A stretch of DNA of 64,000 nucleotides, from the NCBI RefSeq assembly GCF_023715145.1, contig NZ_JAMBNP010000001.1:558001-622000 (forward strand), given 5' to 3'. Both the position numbers and the translations under genes were made by a program. Positions within the stretch are counted from its first letter, which is position 1, and each line of letters starts with the position of its first letter. The DNA comes from Paenibacillus glycanilyticus. GTDB taxonomy: Bacteria; Bacillota; Bacilli; Paenibacillales; Paenibacillaceae. The notes under the pieces are model-generated. The model had not been told where the DNA came from, did not search any database, and worked only from the letters and a program-made list of their open reading frames with translations. Shown in pieces: positions 46,601 through 53,433 of the stretch.

Positions 46601-46923
46601 TGTACATCAGCTCCAGCTCTAAGCTTTAACAGCTGTGCATGAGGTACCGTCAACGGACTGGTCTCTGCGATTTGCGAAGACAAAGATGCGGCTATAGAGG
46701 CTGCTGCCGATTCCGACCGATACTTCACAATGACATGGTCGGAGGCATATTCCGGCTTTAAAGGGAGCGTGCTGATGAAGTCGGGCTGTACTTGCTGCGA
46801 TGCATTGGAGCTTAAATCAAGATCGCTCAACTGAGACTGCATGCCATTAGCGGGAGCTGCAGCGCCGAATAGGAGCATCGCTGAAAGAAGAACAGGGGCA
46901 ATTTTTTCACTACTTTTAGTCAA
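43678..46923 (-). CDS. Secreted pseudo-subtilase (catalytic residues lost)
   Basis: 1081-aa exported S8-fold protein starting at a TTG (46923). It has a signal peptide (1-27), a propeptide (about 60-130, DHVIVKYR ... PNVIYAEPDY) and a subtilase fold at 165-700. Every catalytic position is changed: Asp to Gly214 (VAVIGSGAKI), His to Tyr274 (VYGTTIAG), oxyanion Asn to Asp362 (APAGDSN), Ser to Leu662 (QGTLYAAAYAAG). About residues 455-600 hold an inserted flavodoxin-like/ThuA-like domain (KILLVNDSRR ... GGGHLMLTGQ). A PPC domain (740-830) and two beta-sandwich modules follow to the C-terminus. There is no SLH or sortase signal. The reading frame is intact, so the loss looks selected and not decayed. 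It may assist, inhibit or present substrate to the active protease encoded next. Confidence 0.85.
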   Translation of the reverse strand: MTKSSEKIAPVLLSAMLLFGAAAPANGMQSQLSDLDLSSNASQQVQPDFISTLPLKPEYASDHVIVKYRSESAAASIAASLSSQIAETSPLTVPHAQLLKLRAGADVQSVIQELQKDPNVIYAEPDYKVSSALNPQAFRPVDRPTLSSVSAAGVEGAPELPNDPLFNEQWALHNTGQDLNGGAVPGGPPDIDMDLPEAWEMTKGSRDVTVAVIGSGAKIDAPDLVGQIWMNSKENPGNNVDDDGNGLVDDVNGWDFAHGDNTLFDTIDGLNDVYGTTIAGQIAAAMNNEEGIAGVAPNVNVMPLKVTSEQGGYFTDVVKAIHYAEEQGVKIAMLGMVYTYKSKLIQDAIEASDMLFVAPAGDSNQGLLNTDVLPVYPAAYPSSNMLSVTGVNLFGNLSLGAARGLASVDVAAPSELIISTVPDVNAGYTAQIDNGTYKAYYNGIGFEEIPIDMPEYAGQRQDMFDRAMEYLKPSDGTSPKILLVNDSRRSHDGGIGPFYESDVLGVYKNLLDQAGYTYDLVETQDESFDGPPLEQLQQYNVVVWFTGTAAAINDSKLLTDVDKANLTSYLNGGGHLMLTGQDAIDQSLNSPFVLDVLGLKLVKEGGYIFKGWGVPGTIYEDQTYKLMDVSLYYDTVISNKPEMTTINLKNSVGNYAYSQGTLYAAAYAAGVAALVESQNSDMSVLDIKQRIMTSGKTLSDLKTTTVSGKMINAYRALWNKDIPGMSLIDPTVTGQLDQVNDPNHVYSVELTAGEEATFSLTGADDTDFDLILYDSSATTVQSKDNAIAFSETAGKSSESIKYRAAKTGTYYINVHAVSGAGSYTLNVHHSNSSGLLEDNDPSLSYEGNWATLSGNSYSNGTLKQLTGDGSVQFGFRGNVFEWIGTKNDAQGIGEIWIDGSVAGYAYLYSKTPQSKQSLFKIVLPNGHHDVVIRSTGGGEQKKSINVDSFVVSSLISPLHASADYVGPWANRYGMRYPDGVQSYTTTPGSSVEFTFIGTKVTLWSTTGSNRGKVNIYIDGKSVTPSPIDLYSEELHYVVPVFTSGELSNSEHKIRIVHAGEANPKSSNSIVSIDGLDVQNLR

Positions 46924-46979
46924 ATCTTATCACTTCCCTCTGCAGAATGAGTTGAAACAGACAAAATGGACCAAAACTA

Positions 46980-47055
46980 ACCGATTAATAGGTAGGTCGC
47001 TTTGCTATCCGATTGATAGGCAGATCACTACACTGAACGATTGATTAGTAGGTTA
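46980..47055. promoter_or_regulatory. Three direct repeats at 28-bp spacing, operator array
   Basis: ACCGATTAATAGGT (46980), TCCGATTGATAGGC (47008) and AACGATTGATTAGTAGGT (47036) start exactly 28 bp apart. The first is itself almost palindromic (ACC.ATTAAT.GGT). They lie 56-130 bp upstream of the pseudo-subtilase start and look like binding sites of a dimeric regulator, perhaps TetR-type. No candidate regulator is adjacent. Confidence 0.5.
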
Positions 47056-47105
47056 TTTCTGAGCATTCCCCTTTACACCGCTTTCAAGAAGAAACCACAT
47101 GTCTA

Positions 47106-47119
47106 TGAAAGCGCTTTAA
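47106..47119. promoter_or_regulatory. Candidate cre (CcpA) site
   Basis: TGAAAGCGCTTTAA matches the catabolite-responsive consensus TGWAAGCGNTWNCA except for one base. It lies about 185 bp upstream of the pseudo-subtilase gene, so carbon-source control is possible. Confidence 0.4.
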
Positions 47120-47354
47120 AAGCTGCAAGCATAAAAGAAAGCGCAGCGTCACCAACCTTCCTCCAAGAATTTCATAGATTCCCCCCTTTTCTACACATGC
47201 TGCTCATTAAACACGAGAATTCGAATTAATGTCATGAAAACTTACATAAAACATTAGACAAATTCTGATAAGAGTATATATTCTATTATAATTCCTAGTC
47301 AATAGGTCAAAATTAATATTTTACGTTATATGTGTGTTATTATTTATAACATCA

Positions 47355-47385
47355 AAAACCATCGTTAATCGATTACGATGGTTTT
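47355..47385 (-). terminator. Terminator after the decayed gene
   Basis: AAAACCATCGT and ACGATGGTTTT form an 11-bp stem around TAATCGATT. The minus strand ends in five T. Confidence 0.75.
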
Positions 47386-47461
47386 AACCGTTAATTAAAT
47401 GTCATATTATCAGCATAAAAGCATTAATCATTCAGCCTACGGAACAGCAGCTATAAAGCTT

Positions 47462-48688
47462 TCACTCCCATATGCTGCTGTTCGCGAAGTTCCATGTACG
47501 CTCGATTCCCCTGCCGTTTGTCGTATAAAAATAATTCGTCACCGTTCTGTTGTAGAACGATGCCACTCCGAGATTATGCTCGCCCACATACCTGGAACTG
47601 GCGGCGTTATTCACGCGCTGCTTGAAGAGCCGTGCCGGCTTTACCTCTTCCTTCGTCTTCTTCACGACAACCTTCCGTCCTTCGGTTATAGCCGCACTCG
47701 CGGTGCATCTCACGACGGTGCCAACCACGAAATCAATCCGTTTGTCCCACTCGATGCCGCTTGATCCCGTAATAACGCCGATCTCGATTTGTCCGCTTCC
47801 ATTGAACCTCGCGCCAAGCGCCCAGACGCCCGAAAAATCTTCACCAGACGCGGAGAGCTGAGCCGCTTGAAAAACGTCGGCTTCCTTGACAATTTCAAAT
47901 TCTTCCGGAGGGGCTGGAGGATCCATGACCGCTACCGTGACAAATCCCGTTTTCCGTTTATCACCGAAGTTCCAGACCGCATTTGTCTTGAGCGGAATGA
48001 ATTGATCGACCGGCACGGGAATTTCGGTCAGATCTAGAACCGATATGGATCAGATTGGCGAGTTCTGGCTGCCTGCTGCGTGTTGTCCATGTTCAGGCTG
48101 GCGGTGGCTGATGCACTGCCCGCTCCCCAGGATTGGTTAACCGTCGTCGTAATGCCAAGCTTCAAGTCGTCCCTGTTGTCCTCCTTGACGGCTTGGCTGA
48201 TCTCATCTTGATCGGTCGTGCTTGTTTCCAGCTTCTTCGTCGTCTCGAGGGAGGTCTCGACCGTTTTCTCAATGGTCGTCTTGCGGGTGCTGACTTCGAT
48301 TAATTCGACCGTCGAGCCGGGACTCCTCCACGCTTTTCGGCATGGCTCCATACTCGCGAAGATTATTTCTGATCGTACGCAGCAGGATAGAATCCTGCTC
48401 CTTCAGCGTCGGACCGGCGAACCCTGCCGGGACGAGATTCGGCGCTGTTACGTAGCAGTCGGCATTGATGTCGATTGGCGTCCGAATCGCCAGATATCGC
48501 TGCAGCCGCGGCAGCAAGCCGCTCTTTTCCAGCTTTGTGCCCGTTTGCAGCTTGTCGAGTACGCGTTTCGATTTCCAGCCGATCAGCGATTGATGGACGC
48601 CGAACAGCTCACTCGCATACGGCAGCACGGACTGATACTCGATGAGATCGTTAATTCGTTTCACGTTCGTCATGGGGCAATTCTCCAT
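47462..48688 (-). pseudogene. Frameshifted gene of unknown family
   Basis: Three overlapping minus frames make one decayed gene of about 400 codons. The N-terminal part (48688 to about 48310) reads MTNVKRINDLIEYQSVLPYA ... EYGAMPKSVEE. A frame change near 48315-48330 leads to a Ser/Thr/Glu-rich segment (RKTTIEKTVETSLETTKKLE ... NQSWGAGSASATASLNM, to about 48045). A second change near 48040-48050 leads to VLDLTEIPVPVDQFIPL and the C-terminal part down to 47462. Protein similarity in style continues across both breaks. The middle segment resembles helical linkers of large bacterial surface or contractile-system proteins, but I cannot name a family. Two frameshifts argue for a dead gene, unless they are sequencing errors. 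Confidence 0.6.
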
Positions 48689-49083
48689 TCATTGGAATTT
48701 CATCGGATCCGCCGTGGGTTTATCGCCCATTTGGCAAGAAGAATATAGCACACGATATAGAGAGCCGCATGTACCCTGAGTATGGATTCGATTGCAACTT
48801 CGGACGTATTCCTCCCCTTCGATTCATCAAAACCCGACATCGTTCGCCTAGCTTGAGGGTACTATCAAAATAATGGAGAAATTCAAAACTGACAGTGCAG
48901 AAACACGCGGTTGCTGTGGACGCTTAACCCAACTGCTAGTTATCAGGAAAACAGTACTAGTATCAGCCCTTGTTGAGAGCAACTCTGAGAAAGAGGATTT
49001 TCCGCTGGCAGGGTGAATACCTATATCCTAGCGGGAAAAATTATTAAATAATTGAGGATGAATTGTGGGAGGTTAAATTTAAG
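48689..49083. other. Intergenic region upstream of the Excalibur gene
   Basis: There is no supported gene. A hairpin with arms TTTTCCGCT and AGCGGGAAAA lies at about 48999-49039, 45 bp before the Excalibur start, where it could shape the leader. The remainder shows nothing recognisable. Confidence 0.4.
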
Positions 49084-49347
49084 ATGATGACGAAGAAAGT
49101 AATTCCAATCCTGCTTACGGCATCACTCGTATTCGGCGGCTCCCTTTCGGCCAGCGCGGCGGAGAAGGTGAAGACCTACAAGAACTGTACCGCTTTAAAC
49201 AAGGACTATCCCGGTGGCGTGGCCAAGGACGCCAAGGTCAAAAACAAAGGCGGCAAAACAAAACACAAGCCCTTTGTCTCGAAGGAACTGTACGAAGCGA
49301 ATAAGAAGAGTGACCGTGATAAAGATGGAATTGCCTGCGAGAAGTAA
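49084..49347 (+). CDS. Secreted Excalibur calcium-binding domain protein
   Basis: 87-aa exported protein. Residues 1-26 are a signal peptide (ASLVFGGSLSASA-A). The rest is one Excalibur domain: KTYKNCTALNKDYPGGV at the start and SDRDKDGIACEK at the end, with the DxDxDGxxC calcium loop and paired cysteines. The start is one of two adjacent ATGs (49084 or 49087) behind GGAGG. The domain often follows a nuclease or protease domain; here it stands alone. It lies next to the open end of the truncated intron, in a zone of decayed genes, but is itself intact. Confidence 0.88.
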   Translation: MMTKKVIPILLTASLVFGGSLSASAAEKVKTYKNCTALNKDYPGGVAKDAKVKNKGGKTKHKPFVSKELYEANKKSDRDKDGIACEK

Positions 49348-49379
49348 GCAAAGTCTGTAGAGGGTTCCCGCGGGCTCAG

Positions 49380-49827
49380 CTTATCCCGCTCCATTTCGAT
49401 CGCTAGTAGCGGAACTCTCCGTTCCGATCAATCAACAAGCGGTAGATCCGCTGCCAATAGCCTAAAGCCTCCGGCTTTAGGCCGCTCAACTGCCCTGCGA
49501 ATTCAGCGCGACTTCTTAGTCGCGGTTACGAAGTGACTTCGCGGGTTCCACATGCCTCCCCAGATAAGAACGTCATCTTTCCGCCCGTAGCTACTGGAGT
49601 TTACAAAATTAGCCCTTGGCGAATTTGGATTTCGTCATGTTGTGGTGACTCATCCGACTAACCCTGCCTCAAATCCAGTTCGATGTACCTTAGCTCGTGC
49701 TTGCCTCCAGCTTCCTTCAGATTCCGCCTCACGGTGGATACCCTTGCTCTTGGCTAACGGTATGCGTTCGCCAGCCCCCGTTCGGGACTTTCACCCTAGA
49801 GTTGACGCCCATGCTGGGCGTACACAC
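49380..49827 (-). mobile_element. Truncated group IIC intron, 5' part
   Basis: Read on the minus strand from 49827: GTGTGTACGCCCAGCATGG, then CTCTAGGGTGAAAGTCCCGA, GTTAGCC-AGCAAGGGT-TCC, GCGGAATCTGAAGGAAGC, GAGGCAAG, then GAGGCAGGGTTAG, GGATGAGTCACCACAACATG, CGAAATCC and TTCTTATCTGGGGAGGC. These blocks follow domains I-III of group IIC introns such as that of Oceanobacillus iheyensis. The 5' end abuts a terminator, the known IIC target. No reverse transcriptase, domain V or domain VI follows; the element fades out next to the Excalibur gene. A hairpin CCTAAAGCC/GGCTTTAGG lies near 49462-49483. The 3' limit is approximate. Confidence 0.75.
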
Positions 49828-49860
49828 AAAAAAATCCCGATCAGCGATCGGGATTTTTTT
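49828..49860. terminator. Terminator carrying the group IIC intron insertion
   Basis: AAAAAAATCCCGATC and GATCGGGATTTTTTT form a near-perfect stem around AGC and work on both strands. On the minus strand it ends the alcohol dehydrogenase relic, and the intron begins at the next base. Confidence 0.85.
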
Positions 49861-50006
49861 GTAAACGAAATATTCATGAGGTTAGATTACTTTTAGAAAC
49901 TCGCTATATTATTCAAATACGACTCGTATTCCATTAACACATGGCACGCCATAAGAACAAGCACAAACAAAAAAAGTGCCGTCGTACAAACGACTTAAGT
50001 ATTCCG

Positions 50007-50146
50007 TTACTCAATACTCACTACAATTTTCCCAACTTGCTTTTCACCCATAGCTCGATGAACATCCTCGATTTGATCAAAAGTAAATAACCGCTCGTTC
50101 AAAATCGGTTTACAAGCAAGAAGCAACTCCCCCCAACTGTTTGAAA
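50007..50146 (-). pseudogene. C-terminal remnant of a zinc-type alcohol dehydrogenase/quinone reductase
   Basis: The last 45 residues of an MDR-family oxidoreductase remain: SNSWGELLLACKPILNERL, then FTFDQIEDVHRAMGEKQVGK and IVVSIE. The ending ...AHRAMexxxxGKIVVSI is typical. The 5' nine tenths are missing. The break lies in the promoter region of the polymerase gene, so the remnant and the SOS gene pair were joined by a rearrangement. Confidence 0.7.
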
Positions 50147-50171
50147 TTACCTGCAAATATCCCTTGCATAG

Positions 50172-50214
50172 CGAACATACATTCGGTATATAATAATATA
50201 CGAACATACTTTCG
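50172..50214 (+). promoter_or_regulatory. Two LexA (SOS) boxes around the -10 region
   Basis: CGAACATACATTCG (50172-50185) and CGAACATACTTTCG (50201-50214) match the Bacillus LexA box CGAAC-N4-GTTCG except for one or two bases. TATAAT (50189-50194) lies between them, with TTGCAT as a possible -35. The polymerase gene starts 22 bp later. Confidence 0.8.
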
Positions 50215-50236
50215 CATATGTATTGGAGTGGGGATT

Positions 50237-51490
50237 ATGGAACGTGTCATTATGCTGATTGACTGCCAGTCGTTCTACGCGTCCGTCGAGAAGGCCGCAC
50301 ATCCCGAATATAAGAACGATCCGGTCGTTGTGGCCGGCGATCCTACGAGGCGTTCGGGCATTATTTTGGCAGCTTGTCCGCTTGCGAAGCAGTACGGCGT
50401 CACGACCGCCGAGACCCTTGGCGAAGCGCTGGGCAAATGTCCGCATCTCGTCATTATTAGACCACGCATGCAGCTGTATATCGACGTCTCGCTTATGATT
50501 ACCGACATCTTCCGTTCGTTCACCGATCTGGTGGAGCCCTTCTCCATCGATGAACAGTTCCTGGACGTTACCGGCTCCATATCTTACTTCGGCACGCCCG
50601 AAGAGATCGCAACGCAGATTCAGACCAAGATCATGCTCTACACCGGTGTGTGGGCCCGGGTTGGCATGAGCTCCAACAAGATTCTGGCCAAGATGGCCAC
50701 CGATATTTGGGCGAAAAAGAACGAGACCGGCCAGTTCACGCTCCCCAAAACAGAAGTAGAATCCTTATTATGGCCGCTCCCGGTGAGCAAAATGTTTGGC
50801 GTCGGCTCGCGAATGACCGCGCATTTTCAGCGGATGGGAATTGCAACGATTGGCGATCTCGGCAGCCTTCCCCTGCCGGATTTCAAGCGCAGGCTGCAGG
50901 CGCGGATGGGCCGCAACAGCGATATTCAAGCGGAGCTGTTCTGGCAGACGGCGAACGGCATTGACCCAAGCCCTGTCAAACCAAGCACGCATGATGCCCA
51001 GCAAGCCGTCGGGCATCAAATGACGCTGCCCCGCGATTACAGCAAGCCGCATGAAATCGACGTCGTTCTGCTGGAATTAAGCGAAGAAGTGTGCCGCCGC
51101 AGCCGCGCCAAGGGCTATATGGGCAGCGTTGTTGCCGCGGGGGCGCAAGGGGCGGATTTTGACCATCCGACCGGGTTTTTCCGCCAGATGACGGTGCCCG
51201 ATCCAACGAATATTACGAAGGAAGTATTTGCTGCAGCCCGAACGTTATTTTACGCCCATTGGGACCGGCTTCCCGTCCGCAAGCTCGGCGTGACCTTGTC
51301 TAAGCTGGTGCCCGACGATCAATATCAGCTTTCCCTGTTCGGCAACAGGGAAAAGGAAAGAAAGCTGGAGCGCATCACGGATGCGATCCGTCATAAATTC
51401 GGAACGACCTCGATTCTCCGGGCGTCCTCGCTGCTCGAATCAGCCCAGGCCCGTGAGCGCAGCGTCAAAATTGGAGGACACTACAAATGA
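50237..51490 (+). CDS. SOS-inducible Y-family DNA polymerase, UvrX/YqjW type
   Basis: 417-aa translesion polymerase. The catalytic metal ligands are Asp9 (LIDCQSFYAS) and Asp105/Glu106 (SIDEQFLD), and the steric-gate region is CQSFYASVE. The helix-hairpin-helix is FGVGSRMTAHFQRMGIATIGDL, and a little-finger domain follows from about residue 240. GGAG lies 8 nt before the ATG at 50237. Two LexA boxes in the promoter mark it as a DNA-damage gene. Its stop overlaps the YolD gene by 4 bp. It resembles the UvrX/YqjW group of Bacillus more than DinB. Confidence 0.92.
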   Translation: MERVIMLIDCQSFYASVEKAAHPEYKNDPVVVAGDPTRRSGIILAACPLAKQYGVTTAETLGEALGKCPHLVIIRPRMQLYIDVSLMITDIFRSFTDLVEPFSIDEQFLDVTGSISYFGTPEEIATQIQTKIMLYTGVWARVGMSSNKILAKMATDIWAKKNETGQFTLPKTEVESLLWPLPVSKMFGVGSRMTAHFQRMGIATIGDLGSLPLPDFKRRLQARMGRNSDIQAELFWQTANGIDPSPVKPSTHDAQQAVGHQMTLPRDYSKPHEIDVVLLELSEEVCRRSRAKGYMGSVVAAGAQGADFDHPTGFFRQMTVPDPTNITKEVFAAARTLFYAHWDRLPVRKLGVTLSKLVPDDQYQLSLFGNREKERKLERITDAIRHKFGTTSILRASSLLESAQARERSVKIGGHYK

Positions 51491-51966
51491 GCAAGAAACT
51501 GGAGGGCAACGGCCGATGGGAATCCAGCCGCATGATGCTGCCTGAGCACCGCGAGCAATATCTGGAGCGGCGCGAGACGCCAAAAACAACTTCCGGGCCT
51601 GTCCCCGTCCCGAGCAAAGAGGAGCTTGAGCTGATTCGCGATTATGTGCTGCTCCCTATGATGCTGACCATTGTAGATAAGAACTGCAAGGACATCGAGC
51701 TGTCCTTCTATTCCATGAGGCAGCTCTATATGAAAGCCTCCCGTGTCCTGATGGGCCATATTCATAATGACTTAAGTGCGGTTCGCAAGGCGCTTAAGGA
51801 GCGGAATATCCGCGTCTTCCTTGAGGAGAGCGACAGCGAGCACGGAGCAATCCATTACAAGTTTATCTGCCGCGGCTACGAGGACCGCTTCTCGATGATC
51901 CGCGATGCCGCCCGCGCCGAGATCAGCGTCCGCATCGCGAAGTATATCTCGCTGATGTTCAAATAA
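51487..51966 (+). CDS. YolD-like protein
   Basis: 159-aa protein. The N-terminus KLEGNGRWESSRMMLPEHRE is the YolD-like family signature. The remaining region (from about residue 40: EELELIRDYVLLPMMLTIVDK) is longer than in Bacillus YolD, which is about 110 aa. It overlaps the polymerase gene by 4 bp (ATGA). YolD is encoded with UvrX-type polymerases in many Firmicutes and is thought to be an UmuD-like partner, though its biochemical role is not settled. Confidence 0.85.
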   Translation: MSKKLEGNGRWESSRMMLPEHREQYLERRETPKTTSGPVPVPSKEELELIRDYVLLPMMLTIVDKNCKDIELSFYSMRQLYMKASRVLMGHIHNDLSAVRKALKERNIRVFLEESDSEHGAIHYKFICRGYEDRFSMIRDAARAEISVRIAKYISLMFK

Positions 51967-51974
51967 CTATCCCG

Positions 51975-52009
51975 ACACCGCCTGCCGGCGTGCAGCGCGG
52001 TGTTTTTTT
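51975..52009 (+). terminator. Terminator of the polymerase-YolD operon
   Basis: ACACCGC and GCGGTGT arms enclose a GC-rich loop (CTGCCGGCGTGCAGC) and are followed by seven T. Confidence 0.85.
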
Positions 52010-52030
52010 GCGTAAATGAGCTCGCGTCCT

Positions 52031-53329
52031 TTACTCCCCTCGCGCACCCGGCTCCTCTACCCGGAGCTGCTGGGCAGCGAGTACGGCCAGCTCAATCTTG
52101 TTGAGCAGCAAGCCGTACTCATTCGTCAGCTCGAAGCTGCGGGGCAGCTTCAGCTTTCGGAAGTACGGCGCAATATCCGCGGCCGAGCGGAACCAGTCAC
52201 CGGGCTCCGCTGCCTCGAGGCTCTGGTTCGCCCAGGCAGCGCCTAGCTCCGGGCTGTAAAGCGGCGCTGCTCCCGGCAGCAGCTTGCCTCCGAGCAGCCG
52301 CTCCTTGTAGAGCGCGGCCGGCGCTTCATGCCGTATCCTGGCAAACAGCTGCGGCGCATAATCGACCCGTGAGCCGGTATGACGGCCCTTCGCCGCAAAG
52401 TCCAGCGCCCCTTCGCGTATGCGGGGTACGCCAAACAATATTCCATACAAGGCCTTGCCAAACTCTATCCGCTCGGCCAGATCGTCGAAATGCTCCATAA
52501 TCAGCCCTGCCAGCCGCAGCTCTCCACCGGTATGATACGGAAACATAACCGCGTTCAGCTGCAGCAGCGACTGCATGCCGAAGAAGAACGTATCGATCAC
52601 GTTCTTGCGGAAGTATTCATCCTGAACAACCCGCTGCTCGATGAAATGCTGCTCGTTCACAATAAGCGCAACCGTAAGAGGCGCAGAGTCTCGCCGCTGC
52701 CAGAACTGCTCCCACACCGGTCTCATGAACCGCGTCACCCCGAAGGCAGGCAGCAGATGGAACAGCGGCCGCTGTACGCGGACGCTTTCTTCGTACAGCA
52801 GCAGCTGCGGATAGGCATCGCCGAAAATAAACGCATTGGCATGCTCCAGGAGCAAAAAGACCGACTGGCGTTTATCGCCCGGAAGCAGCCGCGGCAGCCA
52901 TTCCCCGGCCAGATCCGTCATATTCCAGCCGCCATTGCGGGATACGAGATGGGCCAGCATCGCCCAGTGCAGCTCCGGATGGCGTTGATACATCAATCGG
53001 TAAGCCTCCGTTCGCGTCACGTTATTGCGATTAAGACGGGAGGTCTCCGCAAGAATCCGTTCAATCAGCAGACGATCAGTTTCACCCTCGGCGGTCATCC
53101 CTGCATGAGCAGGCTGCCCCTCCAGCTTGAGCCACGCCTCCGTCAGCTCGGCAACGGCTCCCTCCGCGAGCTGCAGCGGAACGGCTTCTGCGAGCATCTC
53201 ATGAGAAGCCTCCATGCCATGCCATTTGCCAATTGCATACTCCCATGCCGCAGCCGGCAGTGAGAAGAGCTGTTTGATTTTGCCGAATCGAAATCCGGAA
53301 CGGCCTCGCCTTCTTCCCCTGCTATGCAT
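52031..53329 (-). CDS. DUF2515 family protein (YppC-like)
   Basis: 432-aa protein of unknown function found in spore-forming Bacilli. Family signatures are visible in NVTRTEAYRLMYQRHPELHW, AHLVSRNGGWNMTDL and FLLLEHANAFIFGDAYPQLL. It is predicted to be soluble and helical. It is longer than B. subtilis YppC (about 320 aa), with an added basic N-terminus (HSRGRRRGRSGFR) and an extended C-terminus. It is divergent from yedK. Long frames on the opposite strand are due to GC-rich codon use and are not genes. Confidence 0.8.
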   Translation of the reverse strand: MHSRGRRRGRSGFRFGKIKQLFSLPAAAWEYAIGKWHGMEASHEMLAEAVPLQLAEGAVAELTEAWLKLEGQPAHAGMTAEGETDRLLIERILAETSRLNRNNVTRTEAYRLMYQRHPELHWAMLAHLVSRNGGWNMTDLAGEWLPRLLPGDKRQSVFLLLEHANAFIFGDAYPQLLLYEESVRVQRPLFHLLPAFGVTRFMRPVWEQFWQRRDSAPLTVALIVNEQHFIEQRVVQDEYFRKNVIDTFFFGMQSLLQLNAVMFPYHTGGELRLAGLIMEHFDDLAERIEFGKALYGILFGVPRIREGALDFAAKGRHTGSRVDYAPQLFARIRHEAPAALYKERLLGGKLLPGAAPLYSPELGAAWANQSLEAAEPGDWFRSAADIAPYFRKLKLPRSFELTNEYGLLLNKIELAVLAAQQLRVEEPGARGE

Positions 53330-53433
53330 CGACCGCCCTCCTTCTCTTTGCCTGGTAACACAAGTATTTGCCGCCGGACCGCCTGTTCATGCATAATAAA
53401 AAACAAAGAACGAACCGAGGAGGACTGAGTAGC

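Larger units (their letters stand above)
46924..47461. other. Upstream regulatory region of the subtilase operon
   Basis: This 540-bp gap has no supported gene. It holds three 28-bp direct repeats (46980-47055), a CcpA-like site (47106-47119), AT-rich DNA likely to contain promoters, and a terminator for the decayed gene beyond (47355-47385). Confidence 0.5.

Noticed and set aside
46980-47055. A possible short CRISPR array
   Set aside because: The 28-bp periodicity comes from a 14-bp motif with 14-bp gaps, the copies are imperfect, and there are no cas genes. An operator array explains it better.
50007-50207. A small intact gene beginning MFVYYYIPNVCSLCK
   Set aside because: The first 20 residues are read from the polymerase promoter region with its LexA boxes; only the last 45 residues are dehydrogenase-like, so it is a remnant.
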